Assembly: GCF_003611635.1 (NCBI RefSeq)
Contig: NZ_RAVZ01000018.1
Location: forward strand, 1 to 51,974
From: Corallococcus terminator
Lineage (GTDB): Bacteria > Myxococcota > Myxococcia > Myxococcales > Myxococcaceae
DNA length: 51,974 bases
Direction: 5' to 3'
Position 1 is the first letter of the stretch; every line of letters starts with the position of its first letter. The notes beneath the pieces were generated by a model, which did not search any database, was not told the DNA's origin, and saw only the letters and a list, made by a program, of their open reading frames with translations. The position numbers and the translations under genes were made by a program. Shown here in pieces: positions 25,268 through 33,578 of this stretch.

Positions 25268-27787
25268 ATGTCCGCCCTGCTCGACAGCGGCGTGCGCCGG
25301 GGCGCCGAGGTGCGCTGCCCCGGATGCACCCGCTTCATCCCGACCGACGTCGCCTGCCCGCACTGCCTCTGTGGCCCTGTCCCGCCGGAGCGCTACGGCG
25401 CCGCGCGGGAGCTGTTGAAGTCCGGGGTGGACCGCTTCGCCCTGGCCTCCCGCACCGCCGCGCTGGAGCCTTCCCAGGTGGAGGTCCTGGCGGCCCGCTA
25501 CGCGCGGCAGTGGGGCGTGGCGCTGTGGCTCATCGAGGACGCGCGGCGCATCGAGTCCCGGTTGCTGCAACGCGGCTTCGCGCGCGACATGGAGGACTCC
25601 TGGGCGGCCCAACTGCCCACGGACGAAGCCCTCCTCGCCGAACGCATCGCGCCCTTCAGCCCCCTGCCGGATTCGCTGGCGTACCTGTCGAGCAAGGCGC
25701 CGGACGCGGACCTGAGCAACATGGCGTCGCTCGCGTGGGTGCACGAAGGCACGTTCTCGGAGGACGCGCGCTCCACGGTGCGCTACCTGCTGCACCAGGA
25801 CGGACGCGTGGCGGTGGAGGCGATGCTGGCCCTGACGCGCTGGCGCAACGCCTTCCCCCTCCGGCTGACCCCCGAGGAGCGCGAGCGGATCCGCGTGCTG
25901 GCCCTGGGCGTGCTGGACGTGCCCGACATCGGCGCGCGCGCCGCGGTCGCCTGGACGCGCGTGTCCCGGGACGCGCCCCCCGCCGCCGTGTTGGCCGCGC
26001 TGCACCAGGGCCTGTACGGCAGCGACCTGGACGTGCGCTTCGAATGCGCGCTGAGCCTGCGGGACGAGGTGGAGGTGGCGCAGGCGCTGGACTCGCCCGA
26101 CGCGGACACCGTCACCTTCGTCCGGCGCATGCTGAGCGCGTGGGGCTCCGCGCTGCTCTTCCCCCGGCTGAAGCGCGAAGGCGATGAGCGCTTCGTGCAG
26201 GACGTGCTGAGAGACCTGCCCTTCCCTCCGCCCGAAGGGGCCCTGGAGGCGCTGCTCACCGTGTCCGTGCGCACCGTCGGCTCGCTCGCGGACGAGCTGC
26301 TGGGCTTCGCGAAGCGGCAGTCCTTCCACGCCTGGGGACTGGAGAACCAGCGGCGCTGGGCCCGCTGGGCGCGCTCGGTGCTGCGCGACCTGCCCGCGGA
26401 GACCGCGCTGCACTTCTTCGGCTGGGCCGCCACCCCGGGCGACAACGCCGAAGCTCCCGAGGAGGAGGAGACGGAGGCGATGTGGAGCTTCCTGGAGGAG
26501 ACGGTGCATGCGATTGACCGGGGCATGGAGAAGGACCGCATCGCCTGCTTCAAGGACTTCCTCTTCGTGCACTTCCTCCACCACGCGGGGGTGGACGAAC
26601 AGCGGCGGCTGAACGACTGGGCCCGCGACCCGCACAGCGGTGAGGCCCTGCTGGAAGCCCTGGTGATGTTCCCCTCGCGTCGCGAGCAGGCGCGCCTTCC
26701 CGCCTCCGGAGTCGAACACGCGGCCCGGCTGTTGATGGCGGTCTGGGAGGGCCCCGGCCAGCACCTGCTGGTGGCGCCCATGTCCCGTGTGGCGCGGCAG
26801 TGGAGCGCGTACTCCGGACGCGAGGTCCTGGTGGACGCCGTCTGGCAGCGCTTCCAATCCCATCCCTCCGAACGGAGCCTGCTGCTCGCCGCCTTCGCGA
26901 GCTGGCGCGACCGCCTGTGGGAGAAGCAGCGCGAGGCGGAGCCCGACGCCCTGGTGCGCTTCCAGATGTGGTGGCGCCTGGACCCCGTGGGCCTCTATCC
27001 CCACGCGGAGCCTCTGCTGGACGGTGCACCGCTGGAAGTCCTGCCCGCCAGGTTGCGAGCCCTCTGGGCGGCGGCGGAGGAGATCGTGGGCACGCGCCCG
27101 CGCACCGCGTCCCTCTCCGTCTCCAAGGGGGCCTGGGCGCTCTTGCGCGCGGTGGAGTCCGACGACCCCCGTTACATCCAGGAGATGGAGGCGGAACTGG
27201 CGTACTTCGAGTCGCGCCTGCCCGCCTTCGAGCAGCGCGTGCGCACCACGCCTTCGCCGCCGGAGGAGTCCAACATCCACCGCGACTTCCTGGACGACAC
27301 GCTCAATGCGCTGCGGATGATGCGCGAGCGCCGGGACCGCCGCCGCGCGCACGAGGAGCGCGAGCGCGAGCGTGAAATCGAACGGCAGGTGGCGGAGTCC
27401 CGCCGCCGCGACCAGCAGCGTCGGGCCGAGGAAGCCCGCGTCGCCGCCGAAGCGCTGGAGGCCGCCCGGCTCGTCGAACACGCACAGCAGCAGGCCCGGG
27501 CCCTGTCGGACGCCCGGCGCCTCATGACGGACCTCCAGCCCCAGGTGCCCGCGCGTCCCCTGGACCGGGAGGTGCTCTTCCCGGGCTCGGCGCTGCCCAC
27601 GCTCCTGCACTATGCGCGGATGCTCAAGGCGCTGCAGGGGGGCGCGGACGTGATGAAGCTCTTCGAGGTCGTGGGACTGACGCCCACCGCCTGGGCCACG
27701 CAGGCGAACGCGTGGGGCCAGATGATGGTGGGCCGGCCGGAGCTGGCCATCCGCTTCTCCGAACTGCTGCAGGCGCCCTGGGCGTGA
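25268..27787 (+). CDS. Large cytoplasmic protein: N-terminal zinc ribbon, helical repeats, coiled coil
   Basis: 839 residues, no signal peptide. Near the N-terminus CPGC (residues 18-21) and CPHC (35-38), with CxC nearby, form a treble-clef or zinc-ribbon-like site. Residues 60-640 are helical with a repeated look resembling HEAT/ARM scaffolds (LDVPDIGARAAVAWTRV; DLDVRFECALSLRDEVEVAQ), and Trp-rich helices continue. Residues about 690-750 are a highly charged Arg/Glu coiled coil (RRDRRRAHEEREREREIERQ). No catalytic motif or named family. It lies 167 bases downstream of the PLD cluster on the same strand; whether it belongs to it cannot be decided from sequence. Confidence 0.8.
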   Translation: MSALLDSGVRRGAEVRCPGCTRFIPTDVACPHCLCGPVPPERYGAARELLKSGVDRFALASRTAALEPSQVEVLAARYARQWGVALWLIEDARRIESRLLQRGFARDMEDSWAAQLPTDEALLAERIAPFSPLPDSLAYLSSKAPDADLSNMASLAWVHEGTFSEDARSTVRYLLHQDGRVAVEAMLALTRWRNAFPLRLTPEERERIRVLALGVLDVPDIGARAAVAWTRVSRDAPPAAVLAALHQGLYGSDLDVRFECALSLRDEVEVAQALDSPDADTVTFVRRMLSAWGSALLFPRLKREGDERFVQDVLRDLPFPPPEGALEALLTVSVRTVGSLADELLGFAKRQSFHAWGLENQRRWARWARSVLRDLPAETALHFFGWAATPGDNAEAPEEEETEAMWSFLEETVHAIDRGMEKDRIACFKDFLFVHFLHHAGVDEQRRLNDWARDPHSGEALLEALVMFPSRREQARLPASGVEHAARLLMAVWEGPGQHLLVAPMSRVARQWSAYSGREVLVDAVWQRFQSHPSERSLLLAAFASWRDRLWEKQREAEPDALVRFQMWWRLDPVGLYPHAEPLLDGAPLEVLPARLRALWAAAEEIVGTRPRTASLSVSKGAWALLRAVESDDPRYIQEMEAELAYFESRLPAFEQRVRTTPSPPEESNIHRDFLDDTLNALRMMRERRDRRRAHEEREREREIERQVAESRRRDQQRRAEEARVAAEALEAARLVEHAQQQARALSDARRLMTDLQPQVPARPLDREVLFPGSALPTLLHYARMLKALQGGADVMKLFEVVGLTPTAWATQANAWGQMMVGRPELAIRFSELLQAPWA

Positions 27788-27818
27788 GCCGGGCGCCCGT
27801 GGAAGTCCGTGCCCCGCG

Positions 27819-28583
27819 TTACTGCGCGGTGGCGCCGCCGTCGAGGATGACCTCGGCGCCGGTCATCAGCTTGGACTCATCCGACGCGAGGTAGAGCACC
27901 GCGTTCGCCACGTCGTCGGGCTCACCGAAGCTGCCCAGGGGGATGCCCTTGAGCATGCGCGCGCGCGTCTTCTCCGCCTGTCCTCCGGCCTGGGCCAGCG
28001 CCTCCACCATGGCGGTCTCCACATAGCCCGGGTGCACGGAGTTGCACCGGATGCCGTAGCCCTTGGCCGCGCAGTGCAGCGCCACGGACTTGGACAACAG
28101 GCGCACGCCGCCCTTGCTGGAGCTGTACGCGGGGAACTGCCCCACGCCCACGATGCCGGCGATGGAGGAGATGTTGATGATGGAGCCCTTCGCGTTGCTC
28201 TTGCGCATCGCGGCGATGCCGTGCTTGCAGCCCAGGAAGACGCCGTCCAGGTTGACCGCGTGCACCAGCCGCCACTCGTCCAGCGACATGGTCTCGATGT
28301 CCTTCACGATGCCCATGCCCGCGTTGTTCACCAGCACGTCCAGCCGGCCGAACTTCTCCAGCGTGCGCGCCATCGCGTTCTCCCACTGGGACTCCTGGGT
28401 GACGTCCAGCGCGACGAAGAATCCCGCGTCGCCCAGCTCCTGGGCCACCGCGCGCGCTTCGTCTTCGCGCCGGTCGGTCACCACCACCTTCGCGCCCTCG
28501 CGCGCGAGCATCCGCGCGGACGCGGCGCCCAGGCCTCCCGCGCCGCCGGTCACCAGTACCACCTTGCCTTCGACTCGCTTCAT
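27819..28583 (-). CDS. Classical SDR dehydrogenase
   Basis: 254 residues from the ATG at 28583. TGGAGGLG (12-19), NNAG (86-89), Ser140 and YSSSK (Tyr153, Lys157) give a complete NAD(P)-dependent active site. DGG near the C-terminus is typical of the family. It resembles bacterial hydroxysteroid/3-hydroxyacyl dehydrogenases, though the substrate cannot be fixed. It follows the enoyl-reductase-like gene by 43 bases on the minus strand, so the two may act on one alkyl or acyl substrate. Its stop lies 31 bases from the convergent gene end at 27787. Confidence 0.9.
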   Translation of the reverse strand: MKRVEGKVVLVTGGAGGLGAASARMLAREGAKVVVTDRREDEARAVAQELGDAGFFVALDVTQESQWENAMARTLEKFGRLDVLVNNAGMGIVKDIETMSLDEWRLVHAVNLDGVFLGCKHGIAAMRKSNAKGSIINISSIAGIVGVGQFPAYSSSKGGVRLLSKSVALHCAAKGYGIRCNSVHPGYVETAMVEALAQAGGQAEKTRARMLKGIPLGSFGEPDDVANAVLYLASDESKLMTGAEVILDGGATAQ

Positions 28584-28626
28584 GGTCGTTGCTCCTTCAA
28601 TGCCGTGGGGGCGGCCCTGCGAGACT

Positions 28627-29613
28627 TCAAGCCGCGGGGTTGGGGGTGAGGATGATCTTCCCGTTGCGGCCCGGCTCCTGGGCGCGCTTCACCGCGTCGT
28701 GGATGCGCTCCAGCGGGAAGGTGCCATCCACGGGCGCCTGCAACGTGCCCACGGACATCAGCTCCGCGAGCCGCGCGAAGGTGGCGTTCTGCTCCTCGCG
28801 CGGGGCGTTGCGCATCCAGCGCACCAGCCAGAAGCCGCGCAGGGTGACGTCCTTGAAGATGGTGGCCGCAGCGGACAGCTTGGGGCCCTTGCCGCTCATC
28901 GCGCCGTAGTTCACCAGCACGCCGCCGGTGGAAAGACAGTCGCCCAGCCGTCGGGACGACTCCCCACCCACCGCGTCGATGCCCAGTCGCACCTTCGCGC
29001 CGCCCGTCGCGTCGCGCACCTGCTTGGGCAGCTCATCCGTGTCCAGCAGCACCACGTCCGCGCCCTGGCCCTTGAGCTCGTCGGCCAGGTCCTGGCGGCG
29101 CACCACGTTGACGGTCTTCAATCCCATCACCTGCGCCAGGGTGATGAGGTAGCGGCCCACGGCGGAGTTGGCGGCGTTCTGCACCACCCACTCCCCGGGC
29201 TGGAGCGTCACGAACTGGCGCAGCATCAGGTACGCGGTGGGCGGATTGACCATCAGCATGCTCGCCTGGAGCAGGTCCAAACCCGGCGGCACGGGCAACA
29301 GTTGCGCTGCGGGCGCGGTGAGGTGGGTGCGCCAGGTGCCCGCGCCCAGCGGCAGGAACACCAGGTCCCCCACCGCCACGGCGTCGGAGCCCACCACCTC
29401 CACCACGCGGCCCACGCCTTCGTTGCCCGGGGTGGCGGGCAGCTTGGGCAGCACGCCGTATTCACCGGAGAGGGTGAGCAGGTCAGAGGGGTTGATGGGC
29501 GTGGCCAGGACGGCCAGCCGCGCCTCGCCGGGTTGGAGCGGCGCGGGGGATTCCTCCACCACCTGGGCGACGTCCGTGGGCGGACCGAAGGCCGAGAAGC
29601 GCACTGCTTTCAT
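28627..29613 (-). CDS. Medium-chain reductase, trans-2-enoyl-CoA (MECR/ETR)-like
   Basis: 328 residues from the ATG at 29613, six bases after GGGAG. The N-terminal GroES-like domain has INPSDLLTLSGEYG and GNEGVGRVVEVVG, the signature of the MECR/ETR branch of the medium-chain dehydrogenase superfamily. There are no zinc-ligand cysteines of the alcohol dehydrogenase type. The Rossmann part has NAANSAVGRYLITLAQVMG. Expected reaction: NADPH-dependent reduction of an enoyl thioester or a related unsaturated carbonyl. It is followed by an SDR gene, and the two are probably one operon. Confidence 0.87.
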   Translation of the reverse strand: MKAVRFSAFGPPTDVAQVVEESPAPLQPGEARLAVLATPINPSDLLTLSGEYGVLPKLPATPGNEGVGRVVEVVGSDAVAVGDLVFLPLGAGTWRTHLTAPAAQLLPVPPGLDLLQASMLMVNPPTAYLMLRQFVTLQPGEWVVQNAANSAVGRYLITLAQVMGLKTVNVVRRQDLADELKGQGADVVLLDTDELPKQVRDATGGAKVRLGIDAVGGESSRRLGDCLSTGGVLVNYGAMSGKGPKLSAAATIFKDVTLRGFWLVRWMRNAPREEQNATFARLAELMSVGTLQAPVDGTFPLERIHDAVKRAQEPGRNGKIILTPNPAA

Positions 29614-29901
29614 TGCATGCTCCCGCGTGAGGCCTGACTGAAGGCGGCGCCACCCTAACCGCCTTCGGTCCTGCTGCCGAGCGTGCAAAGCAGGCCCACT
29701 CGCGGTGCGCGCCGGCCGTTGCATTGATCCACCGAGGCTTCATTCCGGCCCCGCGGGGGCGCGGGTCTGTCTACCCCCGAACGCGGGCTGGGGGAGGCTG
29801 GCGACCGTCGACAGTTGGCCCTCGCCACGGCGGCAGGGGCTGCACAGCTTCAGAAATGGACCCCTCGGTGGGGCGCGTGGGGATGGGCGAGGAGGGCGAG
29901 T

Positions 29902-30966
29902 GTGAACAACGTGCACCACGAAGGGGCCCTGGCCGGGCCGTTGGCGGCGGTCCCCGGAGGGCGGGCAACCGAACCGGGCGTCTGGAAGCGCAGGCTGCTG
30001 ACGGTGCTCAAGCCCGTCTTCGCGCTCGGCGGCCTGGGCATGCTGACGGCGATGGTGAACAAGGCGGGCGCCCACGAGCTGAAGGCGACGCTCCTGGCCG
30101 CGCTTCCGCTGCTCCCCTGGGTGGTGCTCATCGAACTGGGACGGCAGGGCTGTGACGCGACGGCGACGCGTCTGTCCTACGGTGCCCGCGCGGGCCAGGT
30201 GCCGCTGTCGGTGTTGGTGCGAGCGCAACTGATTGGCACGGCGGTGTCGAGCATGGCGCCCGCGGGCCGCGCGGCGGCGGAGGCGACGAAGGCGACGCTG
30301 CTCACGCCGTACGCGGGGGCGGCGGCGGCGACGGCGGCGGCGGCCACGTCCCAGTCCGCGTCGCTGGGGGCCGGAGGGCTCATCTCCTTTCCGTGCGCGG
30401 TGGCGTCCTACCTGATGACGGGCTGGTCCGCGTTCACGGTGGCGATGGTGGTGCACGGCTTCGTGCTGCTGCTGGCGTCCCTGGGTGTGCGTGCGGGCCT
30501 GCGCGCGAAGCGGCTGGGTGCGTGGATGCGGCGCCGGTGCGGGAAGTGGGGCGAGCACGCGGAGTCGTTCCAGGCGTCGCTGTGCGCCGGAGGGCTGTGC
30601 CCGTGGCGGCCGATGCTGGCGTTCCTGGGCAGCCGCGTGTTGCAGGTGATGCAGTACGCGGTGCTGGCGCACGCGGTGGGCATCGACGCGACGGTGTTGC
30701 AGGCGCTCTTCACCCAGGGGCTCTACCTGGTGGCGCTGGCGATGGGCTCGCTGGTGCCGGGGCAGGTGGGCGTGACGGACAGCGTGTTCTCACTGGCGGC
30801 GGGCGCGATGGGGACCTCCGCGGCGAAGGCGATGTCCATCGCGGTGCTCGCGCACACGGTGCAGGCGGTGTTCGTGCTGGTGGGGGCCCTCACGCCGCTG
30901 GTGTGGCGGACCCGCAAGGTGACGGCGGCGCAGGGGGTAGCGCCGGCCGTCCCCGCGCCGGCGTGA
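29902..30966 (+). CDS. Lysylphosphatidylglycerol synthase TM-region-like (UPF0104/flippase-like) membrane protein
   Basis: 354 residues from the GTG at 29902, six bases after GAGGAGG. Hydrophobic segments throughout predict about eight helices (LLPWVVLIELG; FTVAMVVHGFVLLLASLG; LYLVALAMGSLVPGQVGVTDSVFSL). The Gly-rich AMGSLVPGQVGVTDSVFSLAAGAMG motif fits the AglD/UPF0104/LPG-synthase transmembrane family. Only the membrane part is present, with no cytoplasmic aminoacyl-transferase domain. Members act on glycerophospholipid or polyprenyl-linked substrates; the substrate here is unknown. The N-terminus upstream of residue 20 has a Gly/Ala-rich linker. Confidence 0.75.
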   Translation: MNNVHHEGALAGPLAAVPGGRATEPGVWKRRLLTVLKPVFALGGLGMLTAMVNKAGAHELKATLLAALPLLPWVVLIELGRQGCDATATRLSYGARAGQVPLSVLVRAQLIGTAVSSMAPAGRAAAEATKATLLTPYAGAAAATAAAATSQSASLGAGGLISFPCAVASYLMTGWSAFTVAMVVHGFVLLLASLGVRAGLRAKRLGAWMRRRCGKWGEHAESFQASLCAGGLCPWRPMLAFLGSRVLQVMQYAVLAHAVGIDATVLQALFTQGLYLVALAMGSLVPGQVGVTDSVFSLAAGAMGTSAAKAMSIAVLAHTVQAVFVLVGALTPLVWRTRKVTAAQGVAPAVPAPA

Positions 30967-30971
30967 CCCTT

Positions 30972-31007
30972 GGAGCCCCGCACCTCGTGCTTCGAATCCC
31001 AGGCTCC
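30972..31007. terminator. Nested hairpin between convergent genes
   Basis: GGAGCC (30972-30977) pairs with GGCTCC (31002-31007), enclosing GCAC-CTC-GTGC. It lies right after the stop at 30966 and before the convergent stop at 31009. Confidence 0.4.
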
Positions 31008-31008
31008 G

Positions 31009-32349
31009 TCAGGGACCCGTGAAGAGAGTCGAGCCGTGCATGAAGTTGAAACGTCTCTCGAAGTTCGCCGCGGCGTTCACCGTCCCAGGAGCGGAGTTCT
31101 CGTTGTAGACAATCGTGCCGGGGGAGCCGTCCGCCGGCCGCCTGACGATGACGTCGACGAACAGCTCATCCGTCAGGCTGGACCTGGCGTAGAGGTTTCC
31201 TGCCGCATCCAGGACACCTCCCCCATTCTGGCTGACGTTCTCCGGGTGCGCGCCGTAGGTCCCCACGCGCTCTGAAACGCCGGCATTGTCGACATGCCAC
31301 AGCTCCTGGACGCCAGAGGTCGGGCGCATGGCCAACAGGAAGCCCGTCGGGTGTGCGCGCGTATCGATGGTGTCCAACTGGTTGCCCGGCAGCCCCGTGA
31401 TGCGGATGGCTGTCTGATCGGGAGTGAGCACGATCAGGTCGTAGCCGCTTCCGACGGCGAGCATGTGGCCCGAGGCGTTCCACGAGAGCACCTGATGCCC
31501 GGTCGCCACGACCCCTCCCTCGAGTCTGTGATACGTGAGGCCGTCTCCGCTACACGAATAGGCAATGGCGCCGGTGCCCGCCTGCATGATGAAATTCCAG
31601 ACGTCCTGGGTGGCGCCGCATTCCGGCGCCGGTAGCCGGGTATCGTTCTTGGGGCCGTCCGAGGGATACGAGCGGGTCTTGTCCTTGAGCGGGAAGGTGT
31701 CCGGAACGAAGATCTTCACCCGAGCCGGGTTTCCGTCCCCTTCGCGGTAGTAGACGCGCCCGCTGGGTGAGACGAACGCGTTGCTATCCCCGTGGGTGTA
31801 GCACCCGAAGCCTGCCTGCACGCGCGTGGGCGTCATGACGCTGGAGATCGCGTCAGCGCCACAGAAGCCCTCGTCGAGCGTGCCCCAGAGGAGCACGTCG
31901 TTCCCGCCCACCGACGTGCTGCCGCACCGGTTGTCCTGCCCGCACGTCGGTGTCCAGAGCTCCCCGTCGCCACAGTCGTCGGAGGTGGTGCACCGGCTCG
32001 CCTGGAGGACGCACTTCCTCGTCGCGCCATCGCAGTCCTCGTAGTCCTTGCAGTTCGCCGCCGACTGGCAGGAGCCCGCCGCGAGCTGGCAGGTGTGGCC
32101 GGCACCGCACTCCTCCCACGCCTTGCACTGCTTTTGCGTCGCGCACATCCCCGCGCGCAGCTCGCACCGCCGGTCCGCCGTGCAGTCCTCCCAGGCCTGG
32201 CACCCGTCATTGTCGGCGCACCCGATGCAGACGCCCTCTTCGCAGCGCAGGCCCGGCAGACAGCCCGAGTCATCGTCGCACAGCCCCTCGGAGGTGCTCG
32301 TGCACGCGAGGAACAGCACCGAAAAACAGACAGCGAACGAACGAATCAC
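31009..32349 (-). CDS. Cysteine-rich surface lipoprotein with a beta-propeller-like C-terminal half
   Basis: 446 residues from the GTG at 32349, which overlaps the upstream stop (GTGA). The signal (MIRSFAVCFSVLFLAC) has the lipid Cys at 16. Residues about 25-165 contain about 25 cysteines in repeated units with a Cys-Lys/Asp-Trp-Glu-Asp/Glu-Cys pattern (GCQAWEDC; QCKAWEEC; NCKDYEDC), a myxobacterial-type disulfide-rich module. The C-terminal part has repeated aromatic/Gly strands (GSGYDLIVLTP; GFLLAMRPTSG; GGGVLDAAGNLYARSS), suggesting a propeller-like fold. It is coupled to the upstream membrane protein, which may be its partner. Confidence 0.82.
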   Translation of the reverse strand: MIRSFAVCFSVLFLACTSTSEGLCDDDSGCLPGLRCEEGVCIGCADNDGCQAWEDCTADRRCELRAGMCATQKQCKAWEECGAGHTCQLAAGSCQSAANCKDYEDCDGATRKCVLQASRCTTSDDCGDGELWTPTCGQDNRCGSTSVGGNDVLLWGTLDEGFCGADAISSVMTPTRVQAGFGCYTHGDSNAFVSPSGRVYYREGDGNPARVKIFVPDTFPLKDKTRSYPSDGPKNDTRLPAPECGATQDVWNFIMQAGTGAIAYSCSGDGLTYHRLEGGVVATGHQVLSWNASGHMLAVGSGYDLIVLTPDQTAIRITGLPGNQLDTIDTRAHPTGFLLAMRPTSGVQELWHVDNAGVSERVGTYGAHPENVSQNGGGVLDAAGNLYARSSLTDELFVDVIVRRPADGSPGTIVYNENSAPGTVNAAANFERRFNFMHGSTLFTGP

Positions 32350-33296
32350 CAACGGCCTCTCAGGTAGATGTTTCCGCCGCCGTCGCCATCGGAGTCGAAG
32401 GACACGGCCGACAAGCCCCACAAGGTCAGCCCCGTGAGCGCGACGACGCCACCGCCGATCATCAGGGTGTTCGCGAGCATGCTGGACGTCTTCGCCTGGT
32501 CGTACTTCGCGCGGTCCGCAGGGACCAGCCGGCCCTCGTTGTAGCGTCGCGACAGGTCGTTGTTCAGGCTGCTGCTGCGCAGCCCGAAGACTCCTCCGGT
32601 GCCGACCAGGACCGCGCCGCCAATCGACGCGTAGATGCCCGTCTTGCGCATCCATCCGGACGACTTCGGACTGCTCTTATCCTGGAGCGACAGCGGGTCC
32701 CTCGCCTCCGGCGGATCGACTTCCACGGGGGCTGGCGGCGCGGACGCGACGGGCCGTGGCTCGGGCAGGACTTCGGGACGGACAACGGGGGCGGGCGCCG
32801 AGGAGGCAACCTCCGGCACCGGGACGTCCGCGAGCGACGGGAGGGTCAGGTGGGTGAGGGCCTTCTCGAGCTGCTCGACGGCATAGTGCGCCGGTCGCAG
32901 GTCCAGGAGGCCGGGGACGAAGCGGAACGTGACCGGAGCGGTCCGCTGTTGCTGGTCGGTGATGGCCGACATCGTGACGGAGGCCACCCCGTCCACCACC
33001 GTCGCTTCGGCGTAGATGATGGCGCCCTTGCGCGAAAGCCCTGCCAGGCACTCCGTCGTGGCCTTGGGCTCACACGTGGCCTTCAGGGGCACGGGGCCGC
33101 GCAGGACGAGCAGCCCCTGCCGCCGGTTGCTGGCGCGGACCCCCGAAGCGATGAGCCCTTCCGCATCCGTGCGGACCCCTGGCTCGATGTTTCCCTGGAC
33201 TGGATAGAGGCCGACCACGATCTGCGCGCGGGCAATTCCAGGCAACGCGAGGATCGCCGCCAGCACGAACAAACGAACGACTCGCGCACGCAGCAT
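32346..33296 (-). CDS. Exported/membrane protein with a C-terminal helical hairpin
   Basis: 316 residues from the ATG at 33296, with no good ribosome site. A signal peptide (VVRLFVLAAILALPGIARAQ) precedes an alpha/beta domain (residues 25-150) with QIVVGLYPVQGNIEPGVRTDAEGLIASG, which resembles TolB/FlgO-type nucleotide- or peptidoglycan-associated folds but is not assignable. A Pro-rich linker (residues about 165-210) spans the periplasm. Two hydrophobic stretches (IGGAVLVGTGGVFGL; LMIGGGVVALTGLTLWGL) near the C-terminus form a hairpin. The stop overlaps the start of the Cys-rich lipoprotein (GTGA). Confidence 0.78.
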   Translation of the reverse strand: MLRARVVRLFVLAAILALPGIARAQIVVGLYPVQGNIEPGVRTDAEGLIASGVRASNRRQGLLVLRGPVPLKATCEPKATTECLAGLSRKGAIIYAEATVVDGVASVTMSAITDQQQRTAPVTFRFVPGLLDLRPAHYAVEQLEKALTHLTLPSLADVPVPEVASSAPAPVVRPEVLPEPRPVASAPPAPVEVDPPEARDPLSLQDKSSPKSSGWMRKTGIYASIGGAVLVGTGGVFGLRSSSLNNDLSRRYNEGRLVPADRAKYDQAKTSSMLANTLMIGGGVVALTGLTLWGLSAVSFDSDGDGGGNIYLRGRW

Positions 33297-33463
33297 TTCG
33301 CGGGAAGCTAAATCAGGTTCTGTTCCCTTGTAAACAGTCCGCCAGGGCATTGGGTTCGGGTGAACCCTCTCAGGGAGCACCGCCATGCTCCGGGATGTCT
33401 GCCGACGAGTCGCGGCGTACCCCAGGCTGCGGGAATCCCGGTGGGACGCCGAGTGCGGCCAGT

Positions 33464-33510
33464 CTCCAGGAAAATCCTGATGACAATGATTTGTAGGCTT
33501 TGTCCTGGAG
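33464..33510. repeat. Inverted repeat in the gap before the oxidoreductase gene
   Basis: CTCCAGGA (33464-33471) and TCCTGGAG (33503-33510), perfect eight-base arms separated by 31 bases, in a 282-base stretch without any supportable gene (33297-33578). It may be an operator or the end of the minus-strand oxidoreductase transcript. Confidence 0.4.
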
Positions 33511-33578
33511 CAATGGACATGCTTCAGGGTTCAACGAGATGCGTCAGCAACCCATGAAGCGGGGCCCGTTGGGAGTGA

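Noticed and set aside
27790-27799. CGGGCGCCCG palindrome between the zinc-ribbon gene and the SDR gene as a terminator.
   Set aside because: A ten-base palindrome leaves no loop, so it cannot fold as a hairpin of useful stability.
17895-29613. Dehydrogenases and hydrolases as parts of one biosynthetic gene cluster.
   Set aside because: They lie in separate operons on both strands, with no polyketide synthase, peptide synthetase or other core enzyme in the window.
30972-31007. A tRNA-like fragment: TTCGAATCCC with GGAGCC...GGCTCC ends.
   Set aside because: No D-arm or anticodon arm fits, the T-stem does not pair, and the stretch is only 36 bases. It fits a terminator hairpin better.
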